64,000 nt of DNA from Flagellimonas ochracea (GCF_009903685.1 NZ_JAAABI010000001.1:434001-498000); one strand, 5' to 3'. Counted from the first letter of the stretch, positions 20,378-30,044 are shown. The notes: generated by a model from the sequence alone, not told the origin. Numbers and translations are program-made.

Positions 20378-22426
20378 TTACCAAATATAGACCCGGTCTT
20401 CCGGTGCTAGGTACATTTTATCTCCTTCCTTAATGTCGAAGGCATCGTAAAAGGCTTGTATGTTCAACAAGGGTTGAATGGCCCTAACCTGACCCGGGGA
20501 ATGGGGATCTGTTTTGATTTGTGTCCGTAAGGCTTCATCTCTAATTTTGGTTCTCCAGACGGTGGCCCAGGACATAAAGAAGCGTTGCTCTGGGGTGAAA
20601 CCATCAATGTTTTCTGGTCTTCCATTCTCAGCAAAATGGCGTTGTAATCCGTCGTAGGCGCCCAAAACTCCACCAAGGTCACCGATGTTCTCACCCAAGG
20701 TGAATTTACCATTAACAAATACATCGGGAAGCACTTCTAGTTTATCATATTGAGATGCCAGAGAATCCCCGCGCTGCGTAAAAGCGGCCAAATCATCCTC
20801 GGTCCACCAGTTTTTCAGGTTGCCATCTGAATCAAAACGGGAACCACTATCGTCAAAGGCGTGCGATATTTCGTGCCCGATTACTGCACCGATTCCTCCA
20901 TAATTAACAGCTTCATCAGCCGTGTAGTTGTAAAATGGCGGTTGCAGGATTGCCGCTGGAAAAACAATTTCATTGTTCAATGGATTGAAATACGCATTCA
21001 CAGTTTGTGGAGACATTCCCCACTTACTCTTATCCACGGGCTCTCCAATATCTGCCAGATTATCTTCTACCTGCCATTTATCTACGGCTACCATATTATC
21101 AAAGTACGTCTTGTCTGCGGAAACCTCCATAGTGGAATAGTTCTCCCACTTGTTTGGGTAAGCAATCTTTACAGTAAACTTGTCCAGTTTTTCAATAGCT
21201 TTTAGCTTGGTGGAGTCCCCCATCCAATCCAATTTTTTAATACGGTCTTTATAGGCCTCAATAATGTTGGCAATCATTTTTTCCGCCTTAGCCTTCGCTT
21301 CTGGCGGAAACTTGGCATCAACATACAACTGCCCCAAGGCTTCACCTAAGGATCGGTTCACCGTTGCAAGTGCTCTTTCATCTGCAGGACGCTGCTTTTC
21401 GGCTCCTCTCAAATATTTACTGTAAAACTCCCAATTGGCTTTCTCAATTACTGTGGTAAGCCGGTTTGCAGCATTGTTGAATGTATCCCAACGCACTAGG
21501 GTTTTAATGTCTTCAATGGGTGTATTTTGTAAAAAATCGTTCAGCACTTTGGTATAATCCAATTGGGTGATCAAAATAGTGTCGAACTCCTTGGTAGCAC
21601 CAATATCCATAAGCATCTTTCTAAGGTCTATGCTGCTTAACATGGCGTCAACCTCGGCGATGGTCCTCGGATTGTTCAAATTACGGGCATCACGTCGTTC
21701 TACTTTGTTCAATCTCGGTTCGGCCAATTGCGTTTCCAGTTCAAGAATTTTTTCTGATGCAGCTTTTGCATCTTCTTCACTATCCCCCAATATCTGAAGC
21801 ATCTTTACAATGTGGTTTTTGTACTCTTCACGGATTTCTTTGGATTTGTCATCTTGCTCCAAATAGTAGTCACGCTCGGGAAGCCCCAAGCCATTGGGAC
21901 TTAGATAAACAGCGTTCATGGCGCTATTGTTTAAATCGGCGAAAGTGGATACACCAACAAACGGCGAGGATACCGAGGGATTGGTGGCCAGTACAGTTTG
22001 AAGATCGTTCAGGTCTTGAATGCTGGCAATGGCATCTAGAGCTGGCCGCAAGGGAGCCACTTCAGCCTCATTCCGAGCGGTGGTGTCCATTTTAGTGTCA
22101 AAAAGCGCTATGGCCTTGGCCTGATCTGTGGAGGCATCGTACTTGTTGCTTTCTTTGGCATCGGATATTATCTGGAGCACATCGGCATCGGTGGATTTTC
22201 GTAGTACCGAGAAACCTCCCCAACGGGTCCGGTCTTCTGGGATTTCGGTGGTTTTCATCCAGTTCCCGTTTACGTAATTATAAAAATCTTCTTTTGGACT
22301 GACCGTAGTGTCCATATTTTTCAATACGATTCCAGGTATTTTCTCAACTTCGGTCGTTTCTTTTGGTTGTTCTTTGCAACTCCCCAGAATAATCAAAGAA
22401 GCTGTTAAAAACCATACTTTTTTCAT
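20378..22426 (-). CDS. M13 family zinc metallopeptidase (lipoprotein)
   Basis: 682-residue neprilysin/PepO-like endopeptidase. A lipoprotein signal ends in GSC (Cys17 of the start used). Zinc motif HEISH at about 516-520, second motif ENIGDLGG, the substrate-binding NAYFNPLNNEIVFPA segment, and a C-terminal Trp (VYIW). The frame continues upstream to 22471, but ATG 22426 gives a normal signal peptide (MKKVWFLTAS). Probably degrades peptides at the cell surface or in the periplasm. Single gene. Confidence 0.94.
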   Translation of the reverse strand: MKKVWFLTASLIILGSCKEQPKETTEVEKIPGIVLKNMDTTVSPKEDFYNYVNGNWMKTTEIPEDRTRWGGFSVLRKSTDADVLQIISDAKESNKYDASTDQAKAIALFDTKMDTTARNEAEVAPLRPALDAIASIQDLNDLQTVLATNPSVSSPFVGVSTFADLNNSAMNAVYLSPNGLGLPERDYYLEQDDKSKEIREEYKNHIVKMLQILGDSEEDAKAASEKILELETQLAEPRLNKVERRDARNLNNPRTIAEVDAMLSSIDLRKMLMDIGATKEFDTILITQLDYTKVLNDFLQNTPIEDIKTLVRWDTFNNAANRLTTVIEKANWEFYSKYLRGAEKQRPADERALATVNRSLGEALGQLYVDAKFPPEAKAKAEKMIANIIEAYKDRIKKLDWMGDSTKLKAIEKLDKFTVKIAYPNKWENYSTMEVSADKTYFDNMVAVDKWQVEDNLADIGEPVDKSKWGMSPQTVNAYFNPLNNEIVFPAAILQPPFYNYTADEAVNYGGIGAVIGHEISHAFDDSGSRFDSDGNLKNWWTEDDLAAFTQRGDSLASQYDKLEVLPDVFVNGKFTLGENIGDLGGVLGAYDGLQRHFAENGRPENIDGFTPEQRFFMSWATVWRTKIRDEALRTQIKTDPHSPGQVRAIQPLLNIQAFYDAFDIKEGDKMYLAPEDRVYIW

Positions 22427-22567
22427 TTTAAAAACAATTAAATTAGTTATAAATAAGACTTGTTGGGGCATGATATGTTACGCTCTAGATCCAAAAATTT
22501 TGACAATATAATGGATATGCTTCTCTTTTTATGTTAAGTTTTGGCAAATCATCATTAAAATGATGTT

Positions 22568-23062
22568 TTATTGAATTTTCATCAGTATATCGGAAACCAA
22601 TTCTTCGGGTGTTCGGTCTATGAAAATGGTAATGGCATCTTTTGGGACTTCAAGTGTGTCAAACTGGGATTGTAATAATTTTGTTGGCATAAAGTGCCCT
22701 TTTCGTTCTTCCATTCTTTTTTTGATGAGTTCCAAAGAACCTTGCAGAAAAATAAACTCCATCTGATCGTTCATTTGATTTTTCAGAATTTCCCGGTAAG
22801 ACTCTTTTAACGCCGAACAGGCGATAACGGCACCGGAGAGCTCGTGATCCAAGGCCAACTGATTCAATTGCTTTAACCATCCTTCCCGGTCCGAGTCGTT
22901 CAACGGAATTCCAGCACCCATTTTTTCAATATTCGATTTAGGATGAAAATCATCTCCATCAAAAAAGGGTACATTCAATTTATTCGCAAGTAATTTGCCA
23001 ATGGTCGATTTCCCTGTTCCACTTACACCCATTATCACCAATACCGGACTTTTAAGTGGCAT
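22568..23062 (-). CDS. Gluconokinase, GntK-like
   Basis: 164-residue P-loop kinase. Walker A GVSGTGKS (12-19), DGDDFHP and the family signature KMGAGIPLNDSDREGWL. Makes 6-phosphogluconate from gluconate. It overlaps miaA by 11 bases at the end of a long minus-strand run; a GntP-type permease is encoded 12 kb away in the same window, not next to it. Confidence 0.92.
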   Translation of the reverse strand: MPLKSPVLVIMGVSGTGKSTIGKLLANKLNVPFFDGDDFHPKSNIEKMGAGIPLNDSDREGWLKQLNQLALDHELSGAVIACSALKESYREILKNQMNDQMEFIFLQGSLELIKKRMEERKGHFMPTKLLQSQFDTLEVPKDAITIFIDRTPEELVSDILMKIQ

Positions 23063-23978
23063 GCTCCATGCTTTTTAATCGTTCCATAATCAATTTCAGT
23101 ATGTCCTCCTGTTTAGCATCATGGTCCACCCACAAGATTTCAGGATTTTTTCTTAGCCAAGTGAGTTGTCGCTTAGCAAAACGTCGTGTGTTCTTTTTGA
23201 TTTCGGAAATGGCAAAATCCAACGTATATTTTGCGTCCATATAGTCAAAAAGTTCCCTATAGCCTACTGTCTGTAGTGCATTTAAATTTCTTTGAGGATA
23301 AAGTCTTTTAACCTCTTCCAATAGACCCGCTTCCATCATTTGGTCCACCCGAAGGTTGATGCGTTCATATATTACCTCACGGGGAGCATGTAAACCAACA
23401 TACAGATGCTGAAACGGCCGGGGTTCTTTTTTTTGGTTCAAAAAAGATGAGTAAGGGCGATTTGCTGTTATGGAGACTTCCAATGCCCTGATCAATCGGT
23501 GGGGGTTTTCCAGGTCTACAATCTTGTGATATTCTGGATCATATTTTTTCAGATCTTCTTGCAGACTGACCAATCCATGCTCTTTTAATTTGAGATTTAG
23601 TGCATCCCGTAATCCAGGTTTTATTTTGGGAAATTGATCTAAACCCTGAATGACTGCATCAACATAAAGCCCGCTGCCTCCCACGAGGATCACAATATTT
23701 TGGTTCTGAAATAATTCATCCAACTTATCTAAAGCCTCTTTTTCAAAATCCCCGACCGAATAGGAATCCTGAATACTTTTATGTTGAATAAAATGATGTG
23801 GAACTTGATTCAGCTCTTCTGCAGAAGGTGCTGCAGTACCAATCTCCATTTCCTTGAAAAACTGTCTGGAATCGGCTGAAATAATCTCTGTTTCAAAGTG
23901 GTTGGCCAAAAAGATTCCAAGGGACGTTTTCCCAATGGCCGTCGGGCCAACAATGGCAATCAGTACTTTGTTGCTCAT
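23052..23978 (-). CDS. miaA: MiaA, tRNA dimethylallyltransferase
   Basis: 308 residues; adds the isopentenyl group to A37 of tRNAs reading UNN codons. P-loop GPTAIGKTS (11-19), the DSRQFF motif, GGSGLYVDAVIQG and the C-terminal NTRRFAKRQLTWLRK. The start ATG 23978 overlaps the stop of the channel gene (ATGA); the longer frame to 24002 would run inside it. Confidence 0.96.
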   Translation of the reverse strand: MSNKVLIAIVGPTAIGKTSLGIFLANHFETEIISADSRQFFKEMEIGTAAPSAEELNQVPHHFIQHKSIQDSYSVGDFEKEALDKLDELFQNQNIVILVGGSGLYVDAVIQGLDQFPKIKPGLRDALNLKLKEHGLVSLQEDLKKYDPEYHKIVDLENPHRLIRALEVSITANRPYSSFLNQKKEPRPFQHLYVGLHAPREVIYERINLRVDQMMEAGLLEEVKRLYPQRNLNALQTVGYRELFDYMDAKYTLDFAISEIKKNTRRFAKRQLTWLRKNPEILWVDHDAKQEDILKLIMERLKSMEHAT

Positions 23979-24814
23979 AGCGGCTCCCCACAATTGTAGC
24001 AATGGGAAGCATCGTCCCTATGTCCCTCTGCGGTGCAGTTTACGCAGCATTGTGTATTTATGTCCACATGAGGTATATGCTGCTTGACCTTGTTTTGTTT
24101 TGAAAATTCAACGGTTACTATACCTGTTGGCACGGCAATAATTCCGTAACCCAATATCATAATGATGGTGGCGAAAAATTGACCCAGAGCCGTCTGTGGG
24201 GCAATATCACCATAGCCTACCGTAGTAAGTGTCACAATGGTCCAATAGATGCTTCGAGGAATACTGGTGAAGCCAGCTTCATCGCTCTCGACTATATACA
24301 TTAGGGTACCTAAGATTACCGAAAGTATGAGGACCACGTAGATGAAGACCGCAATTTTCGTCCTGCTGGCCCTAAGGGCTGATTGTAATTGTGAAGCTTC
24401 ACCGATAAACTTCACCAATTTCAGAATCCTGAAAATTCTCAACAAGCGAAAAGCGCGAACGGCCAAAAGTACCTGCGATCCTGCCAAAAGATAGGATAGG
24501 TAAAGGGGAATGGTGGAAACGAAATCAATAATGCCATAAAAGCTTAAGATATATTTCCAAGGTTTCTTTACGCTTATGATACGTGCAATATATTCAAAGC
24601 TGAAAAATATAGTAATCACCCATTCCAAGGCCAAAAGAATTCCATGGTAGTTCTGATCTACTTCCTTAATGCTTTCCAGCATGATCAAAACCACACTTAA
24701 GATGATCAAGACAAAAAGTAAAATATCGAATACCTTGCCCGAGGGAGTATCTGCTTCATAAATTATTTCATGAAGTTTACTTTTCCATCCCGAATGTATT
24801 TTATGCTCTTTCAA
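23975..24814 (-). CDS. Voltage-gated-type potassium channel with C-terminal zinc ribbon
   Basis: 279 residues. Six membrane helices: S1-S3, an arginine-rich S4 (VRAFRLLRIFRILKLVKF), S5, a pore loop with selectivity filter TVGYGD, and S6. After S6 a short cytosolic tail carries four cysteines in two pairs (CVNC and CYNC, 15 residues apart), a probable zinc ribbon. It is coupled by four-base overlaps to both neighbours, the exonuclease fusion and miaA. Ion preference (potassium) follows from the filter. Confidence 0.9.
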   Translation of the reverse strand: MKEHKIHSGWKSKLHEIIYEADTPSGKVFDILLFVLIILSVVLIMLESIKEVDQNYHGILLALEWVITIFFSFEYIARIISVKKPWKYILSFYGIIDFVSTIPLYLSYLLAGSQVLLAVRAFRLLRIFRILKLVKFIGEASQLQSALRASRTKIAVFIYVVLILSVILGTLMYIVESDEAGFTSIPRSIYWTIVTLTTVGYGDIAPQTALGQFFATIIMILGYGIIAVPTGIVTVEFSKQNKVKQHIPHVDINTQCCVNCTAEGHRDDASHCYNCGEPL

Positions 24815-26172
24815 AGTGAAGGGCTTAGGTCTAAAACTTTGAGTCTATGGTTTTTTCTCAAGTAAGATTCAATGATAAATGTAGTGTTTTCATCGCCAGA
24901 CATGGGAGTGATTATTGATTCTAATATATGAATATTATTGATTTGATGGTTGAGTTCCATAAATCCAAAACCCTTAAGCTTTCCATTTTTGATAAGTACC
25001 AGGCCTTTTTCCCCCGTTTCCCTTCCTTTATCCAGTAGCACCATATTCTTGTTTCTAATACTGTATTTCTGTAATACGGCATGGATTTTTTGATTGTATT
25101 TTGCAGCATCCTGAATGTCTGAACAACCAGCGGTGCATGGGCTCTCCTTGTGGAAGCACGAATCCTGAAGCCCAAATGAGCTAGGGCAGATAGCAAATTC
25201 TTTGCTGACCCTTTTCAGAAAGCTCATCGCGGACGGAACACCATTAAATCCGATTCTCTCCGCTTCTAGAAATTGACTTTTGATAATCTCGGCCACCCTG
25301 TGGGGCTTTCCATTGCTTGAAAAGTTGAGGGTATGGGAAAAAAGCTTTTTCTTGGCAATATTATTATGTCTCGGCCTGTTTTTCCTGAGCTCCTCGTATT
25401 CCTTCAAAATCGCAACCAACTCACTTCCCGTAAGTTCATAGCTTACTTTTTTGGTTTGTTTTTGGAGCTTACGGGCCAGAACACCCAGATTGGTAAAATG
25501 CTGGTTGACCCTTTTCTTGATGTTTGTGGTCTTTCCGAGGAAAATGATTTCCCCGTCTTTGTCATGCATATAATAGACGCCAGTTTCCGCAGGTAGTTCA
25601 GATATGATATCCAATTGGTTGGGTGAGAGTTCACCATGTTCTGCTTCTCGAACAACTTCTTTTAGAATGTCTTTGCTAGTATCCTTGCCCAAAAGCAATT
25701 TAAAAAGTTTCAGAGTAGCTATGGCGTCTCCATTGGCACGGTGTCGATCACTCATGGGAATGCCCAACGAACGGACCAGTTTCCCCAAACTATGCGATTC
25801 TGCATCGGGCAACAATTTTTTGGATAAATCTACCGTACAGAGTGTTTTACGGCGAAAATCATATCCTAACCGACGGAACTCCGTGCGAAGTATTCGGTAA
25901 TCAAATTGGGCATTGTGGGCCACAAGTGTGGCTCCTTCGGTTATTTCCACAATCCGTTTGGCCACTTCATGAAACTTGGGTGCCGAACGGAGCATTTTGT
26001 TGTTTATTCCTGTGAGTTTGGTGACAAAGGGCTGAATTTCACGCTCAGGATTCACCAAACTCATGAATTTATCCACTACTTGGCGACCATCGAACTTATG
26101 GATTGCGATTTCCATGATACCTTCCTCGTTGTATTTTCCTCCGGTGCTCTCGATGTCCAGAATGGCGTACAT
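24811..26172 (-). CDS. DnaQ-like exonuclease fused to GIY-YIG/UvrC-like domain
   Basis: 453 residues. N-terminal DEDDh 3'-5' exonuclease (1 to about 165): DIESTGG with Asp6/Glu8, VAHNAQFDYRIL and the HRANGDA segment. Then a GIY-YIG-like domain (about 198-285): GVYYMHDKDG and FLGKT, where the usual YVG/YIG tyrosine is Phe, and KEYEELRKNRPRHN. Next a cysteine set C-x9-C-x6-C-x3-C (329, 339, 346, 350) resembling the region that binds an iron-sulfur cluster in UvrC. The start ATG 26172 follows YggS by 13 bases; the open frame runs to 26223 inside it. Probably DNA repair. Confidence 0.9.
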   Translation of the reverse strand: MYAILDIESTGGKYNEEGIMEIAIHKFDGRQVVDKFMSLVNPEREIQPFVTKLTGINNKMLRSAPKFHEVAKRIVEITEGATLVAHNAQFDYRILRTEFRRLGYDFRRKTLCTVDLSKKLLPDAESHSLGKLVRSLGIPMSDRHRANGDAIATLKLFKLLLGKDTSKDILKEVVREAEHGELSPNQLDIISELPAETGVYYMHDKDGEIIFLGKTTNIKKRVNQHFTNLGVLARKLQKQTKKVSYELTGSELVAILKEYEELRKNRPRHNNIAKKKLFSHTLNFSSNGKPHRVAEIIKSQFLEAERIGFNGVPSAMSFLKRVSKEFAICPSSFGLQDSCFHKESPCTAGCSDIQDAAKYNQKIHAVLQKYSIRNKNMVLLDKGRETGEKGLVLIKNGKLKGFGFMELNHQINNIHILESIITPMSGDENTTFIIESYLRKNHRLKVLDLSPSL

Positions 26173-26185
26173 TAAAATCTTGGGT

Positions 26186-26845
26186 TTATGAATAGTTGCG
26201 AGCTCCAAAGATACTACTTCCAATGCGGACCATGGTGCTGCCCTCTTCGATTGCGATTTGATAATCCCCGCTCATACCCATGGAAAGTATGGAAATGTCA
26301 GGAAGTTTTTGCTTTAGGTTTTCAAAAATAGATTTTAAATGGGCAAATTCCTTTCTGACCTGTTTTTCATTTTGCGTAAACGTGGCCATGCCCATCAACC
26401 CGGCTATTTTTATATTTTCCATGGCTTTGAAATCCTCCGATTGGAGCATAGTCCCCAAGTCCGAATTGTCCAGCCCAAATTTGGTGTCTTCTTCGGCAAT
26501 GTGCATCTGAAGCAGACATGGAATAATTCTATTGTGTTTTTTGCCCTGCTTGTCGATTTCTTTCAACAGTCGTAAACTGTCCACGCCATGAATCAAAGTG
26601 ACAAACTCGGCCATGTATTTTACCTTGTTGCGTTGCACGTGACCAATCATGTGCCATTCAATATCCTTAGGTAGGTCCGCCCATTTTTTAACCATTTCCT
26701 GCACCTTGTTCTCCCCAAAAACTTTATGCCCAGCTTGGTAGGCTTCCAAAATGGCCTCATTGGGTTTGGTTTTGGACACTGCGACTAGGGTCACATGGTC
26801 GGGCAGTTTGTTCTTGAATTTTAAAATATTATCCGTTATCGACAT
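26186..26845 (-). CDS. YggS/PLPBP family pyridoxal phosphate homeostasis protein
   Basis: 219 residues. The PLP lysine is Lys26 in VAVSKTKP; further family motifs are FGENKVQE, WHMIGHVQRNK and the phosphate-binding MGMSGDYQIAIEEGSTMVRIG. The protein has no enzymatic activity known but controls free PLP and amino acid balance. Between DUF1015 and the exonuclease fusion on the minus strand. Confidence 0.95.
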   Translation of the reverse strand: MSITDNILKFKNKLPDHVTLVAVSKTKPNEAILEAYQAGHKVFGENKVQEMVKKWADLPKDIEWHMIGHVQRNKVKYMAEFVTLIHGVDSLRLLKEIDKQGKKHNRIIPCLLQMHIAEEDTKFGLDNSDLGTMLQSEDFKAMENIKIAGLMGMATFTQNEKQVRKEFAHLKSIFENLKQKLPDISILSMGMSGDYQIAIEEGSTMVRIGSSIFGARNYS

Positions 26846-26867
26846 GTTGCAACAATATTAGCGATCA

Positions 26868-28103
26868 TTATAGCTCATAAATGGTCAGTCCACTTCGTAA
26901 TTTGGGTTCAATATAAGTGCTTTTGGGAGGCATCACCAGCCCGGCATCGGCAATACTTTTTATTTCTTCCATGGTTATGGGCACCAAACTGAAACCTACT
27001 GCGAACTGACCTTTGTCCACACTGTCTTTCATCTTAATGAGATTATGTTTTCCAAAGCCATAGAAGATTCGTTTATCGTTTCGAAGGTCGTGTATGCCCA
27101 AAATAGGTTCCAATATGGTCTTATACAGTATTTGTGTGTCCAATTGACTTAGGGCATCGGTGAATTGATACTTGGTCTTTCTTAAATAAAGCGAATAGAA
27201 CTCTCCATCCAGGTACATGCTAAAGTGATGTTTTTTGGTAGGTTTATAGAGTCCATCCTCTTTTTTTTCTATTCGGAAAGAGGCATCTAATTTTATCAGA
27301 AATTCTTCTTTGGAAAGTCCATTGAGGTCACGGACCATACGATTGAATTCGTAGATTTTGATGTGGGACTCGGGGATAAGACAGGCCATAAAATAGTTGT
27401 AGGGCTCATTGCCCGTATGCTTGGCATCTTCGGTTTCCATTTTTTGGGCCAGAAGATTGGAGGAAGCACTGCGATGATGGCCATCGGCTATGTACAAGGC
27501 ATCCATACCCTCAAATATGGACTTTAGCTCTGAAATGACCTCCTTACTTGAAATTCTCCAGAGTCGGTGGTTTACTTTGTCCGTTGATGTAAAATCATAA
27601 ACAGGTTTGTGTTTTGTCTCCTGTTGGAACAAATGCGAAATAGAAGAATCATCAGCATAGGTCATCAGCACAGGTTCCGCATTAAAACCTACCGTGTACA
27701 GATAATCGGCAAACAATTGTTCTCTTCTGTGGATAGTGTCCTCATGTTTTTTGATGACATCTTTGCGGTAGTCCTCTACACTGCAGGCACAAAAAAAGCC
27801 CAAGCTCTTAAAATCCCCTTTTGCAATTTGGTACAGATAAAAACTGGCTTCACCATCCTTTACGAACACATGCTCTTCCAAAAATTCAAGATATCGGTTG
27901 CGAACCAATGCGAAGCGTTCTTTTCCGGTGATGTTCTTGTGAAATTTAAAACCAGGATTGATAATATGAAGAAACGAGAACGGATTGTACTTTAAAATTG
28001 ACTTTAATTCGTTTTTCGAATATTCCTCATACGATTTTGAAGCCACAAAAGCAACCTTGTCCTGCGCAGGACGAATGGCCTTAAAGGGTTTTATCCTGGC
28101 CAT
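26868..28103 (-). CDS. DUF1015 family protein
   Basis: 411 residues matching DUF1015 (SerA-linked unknown proteins): N-terminal KPFKAIRP, central IADGHHRSAS (about 207-216), and NYFMACLIP. In many bacteria it sits near serine synthesis genes; here it starts six bases after the hydroxyacyl-CoA dehydrogenase gene. Cytosolic; reaction unknown. Confidence 0.9.
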   Translation of the reverse strand: MARIKPFKAIRPAQDKVAFVASKSYEEYSKNELKSILKYNPFSFLHIINPGFKFHKNITGKERFALVRNRYLEFLEEHVFVKDGEASFYLYQIAKGDFKSLGFFCACSVEDYRKDVIKKHEDTIHRREQLFADYLYTVGFNAEPVLMTYADDSSISHLFQQETKHKPVYDFTSTDKVNHRLWRISSKEVISELKSIFEGMDALYIADGHHRSASSNLLAQKMETEDAKHTGNEPYNYFMACLIPESHIKIYEFNRMVRDLNGLSKEEFLIKLDASFRIEKKEDGLYKPTKKHHFSMYLDGEFYSLYLRKTKYQFTDALSQLDTQILYKTILEPILGIHDLRNDKRIFYGFGKHNLIKMKDSVDKGQFAVGFSLVPITMEEIKSIADAGLVMPPKSTYIEPKLRSGLTIYEL

Positions 28104-28108
28104 GATGT

Positions 28109-28996
28109 TTACTTAAATTGTGCTGATACATGTTCTGCCTTTCGAGACCCCGAGTAGTCGTAAAAACCTTCTCCGGACTTAACGCCCAGTTTTCCGGCCA
28201 TAACCATATTCACCAATAGGGGGCAGGGCGCATATTTTGAATTTTTAAATCCATCATACATGACCTTGAGTATGGAAAGGCAAACGTCCAAGCCAATAAA
28301 ATCCGCCAATTGAAGCGGTCCCATGGGATGGGCCATGCCCAATTTCATTACCGTGTCTATTTCATGTACTCCAGCTACGCCGTTGTAAAGGGTTTCTATG
28401 GCCTCGTTGATCATGGGCATCAAAATGCGATTGGCCACAAAGCCTGGGTAATCGTTCACCTCGGTGGGTGTTTTTCCCAGTTGCAGCGACAATTGCATAA
28501 CGGTTTCTGTAACCTCATCTGAAGTGCTATAACCCCTTATGATTTCGACCAGCTTCATAATTGGCACAGGGTTCATAAAGTGCATTCCAATGACTTTCTC
28601 CGGTCTTTGGGTAACGGCGGCTATCTCGGTAATGGAAATGGATGAAGTGTTGGTAGCCAAGATAGCGGCTGCCTTGCAGTGCGTATCCAAATCGTTAAAA
28701 ATCTTCAGTTTGAGGTTGAGATTTTCCGTGGCGGCCTCCACGACCAAATCCACTTGCGCAACACCATCTTTTAAACTGGTAAATAAGGCAATCCGTTTCA
28801 AGGTCGATGTTTTGTCTTTTTCCGTTATTCGTTCTTTGGCCAACATGCGGTCCAGGTTTGTAGCAATGGTGGCCAATCCTTTATCCAAGGACGATTGGGC
28901 AATATCAATGAGATGTACCTGAAACCCAGTTTGGGCAAAAACATGGGCTATTCCGTTTCCCATGGTACCGGCACCAATTACTGCGACTGTTTTCAT
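28109..28996 (-). CDS. 3-hydroxyacyl/3-hydroxybutyryl-CoA dehydrogenase
   Basis: 295 residues. NAD-binding GAGTMGNGIA (8-17), ATNTSSISITEIA, catalytic His in GMHFMNPVPIMKLVE, and the C-terminal domain with GPLQLADFIGLD. Oxidises 3-hydroxyacyl-CoA in fatty acid breakdown or acts in the butyryl-CoA route; the stand-alone length favours 3-hydroxybutyryl-CoA. It is followed closely by DUF1015. Confidence 0.92.
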   Translation of the reverse strand: MKTVAVIGAGTMGNGIAHVFAQTGFQVHLIDIAQSSLDKGLATIATNLDRMLAKERITEKDKTSTLKRIALFTSLKDGVAQVDLVVEAATENLNLKLKIFNDLDTHCKAAAILATNTSSISITEIAAVTQRPEKVIGMHFMNPVPIMKLVEIIRGYSTSDEVTETVMQLSLQLGKTPTEVNDYPGFVANRILMPMINEAIETLYNGVAGVHEIDTVMKLGMAHPMGPLQLADFIGLDVCLSILKVMYDGFKNSKYAPCPLLVNMVMAGKLGVKSGEGFYDYSGSRKAEHVSAQFK

Positions 28997-29020
28997 TCTA
29001 ATACTCTTTTGTGATTAATT

Positions 29021-29047
29021 TGGTCGTTCTCGACTGCGCTCGAACCG
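29021..29047 (-). repeat. Intergenic REP-like element
   Basis: A GC-rich block in an AT-rich spacer, read on the minus strand as TCGAGCGCAGTCGA (29030-29043), lying between the Gfo/Idh/MocA and dehydrogenase genes. I recall GAGCGCAGTCGA-type short repeats as common in flavobacterial intergenic DNA. A fragment sharing ten bases occurs in prmC at 1522-1531. Confidence 0.45.
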
Positions 29048-29055
29048 ATAAAAAA

Positions 29056-30021
29056 TTAGTTTTCAAAGGATTCAATAATTTGAAGGGCAACCCGAAGTGC
29101 CTGTGTACCTTGTTCTAAGGTAACAACAGGTGTGGTATCATTTTCAATGGCATCAGCAAAGGTCTCCAACTCGTCCAAAATGGCATTGTTCACTTCAATT
29201 TCTGGATTTTCAAAATAGATTTGTTTTTTTATACCTTCCGCATTTTGAAGAATCATATCAAAATCCCCTGGATTTTTTGGGGCGTCCTTCATTTTGACCA
29301 CTTCAACTTTCTTTTCCAAAAAGTCCACGGAAATGTATGCATCTCGTTGGAAAAATCGGGATTTACGCATATTTTTTAGTGAAATGCGGCTAGAAGTGAG
29401 GTTGGCAACACAGCCATTTTCAAATTCGATGCGGGCATTGGCAATGTCAGGGGAGCTACTAATCACCGATACACCGCTTGCATTGATTTGTTTTACATCA
29501 GAAGGCACCACACTCAAAATGGCATCTATATCATGAATCATAAGGTCTAAAACCACGGGCACGTCCGTACCTCTCGGATTGAATTCTGCCAGTCTATGCG
29601 TTTCGATGAACATCGGATTGTCAATCTTGTTTTTAACTGCCAAAAATGCGGGATTAAAACGCTCTACATGACCCACTTGTCCTTTAACATGATGTTTTTT
29701 AACCAATTCCAAAAGCGCTAATGCTTCTTCATAGGTATTGGTTATTGGTTTCTCGATAAAAATGTGTTTCCCCTTTTCAATAGCCTTTTTGGCACAATCA
29801 AAATGGGAAAGGGTCGGGGTGACAATATCCACAACATCAACGGCTTCAATGAGGTTATTGATGTTTTCAAAATAGGAATAACCGAATTCGGCCGCCACTT
29901 TTTTAGAATTAATTTCATCCGGGTCATGAAAGCCTACAAGTTCATATTTATCGGATTGATTCAAAAGCCTGAGGTGTATTTTCCCTAAATGTCCCGCACC
30001 CAGGACACCAACTTTAAGCAT
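29056..30021 (-). CDS. Gfo/Idh/MocA family oxidoreductase
   Basis: 321 residues. Rossmann motif GVLGAGHLGKIH near the N-terminus, EKP (FIEKPITNTYEEA) typical of the family, and MIHDIDAIL with the catalytic-site His. NAD(P)-dependent sugar or sugar-acid dehydrogenase; substrate unknown. I chose ATG 30021: the longer frame starts with a TTG that forms part of a TATTTTTG promoter box at 30037-30044. Confidence 0.9.
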   Translation of the reverse strand: MLKVGVLGAGHLGKIHLRLLNQSDKYELVGFHDPDEINSKKVAAEFGYSYFENINNLIEAVDVVDIVTPTLSHFDCAKKAIEKGKHIFIEKPITNTYEEALALLELVKKHHVKGQVGHVERFNPAFLAVKNKIDNPMFIETHRLAEFNPRGTDVPVVLDLMIHDIDAILSVVPSDVKQINASGVSVISSSPDIANARIEFENGCVANLTSSRISLKNMRKSRFFQRDAYISVDFLEKKVEVVKMKDAPKNPGDFDMILQNAEGIKKQIYFENPEIEVNNAILDELETFADAIENDTTPVVTLEQGTQALRVALQIIESFEN

Positions 30022-30036
30022 ATTGTGTGTTTTTTT

Positions 30037-30044
30037 CAAAAATA
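30037..30044 (-). promoter_or_regulatory. -7 box TATTTTTG for the Gfo/Idh/MocA gene
   Basis: Exact TAnnTTTG on the minus strand, 15 bases before the ATG at 30021. No correctly spaced TTG is visible. It argues against the upstream TTG start. Confidence 0.5.

Noticed and set aside
28539-28922. 127-codon plus-strand frame within the hydroxyacyl-CoA dehydrogenase gene
   Set aside because: Overlaps a clear conserved enzyme entirely; no independent evidence.
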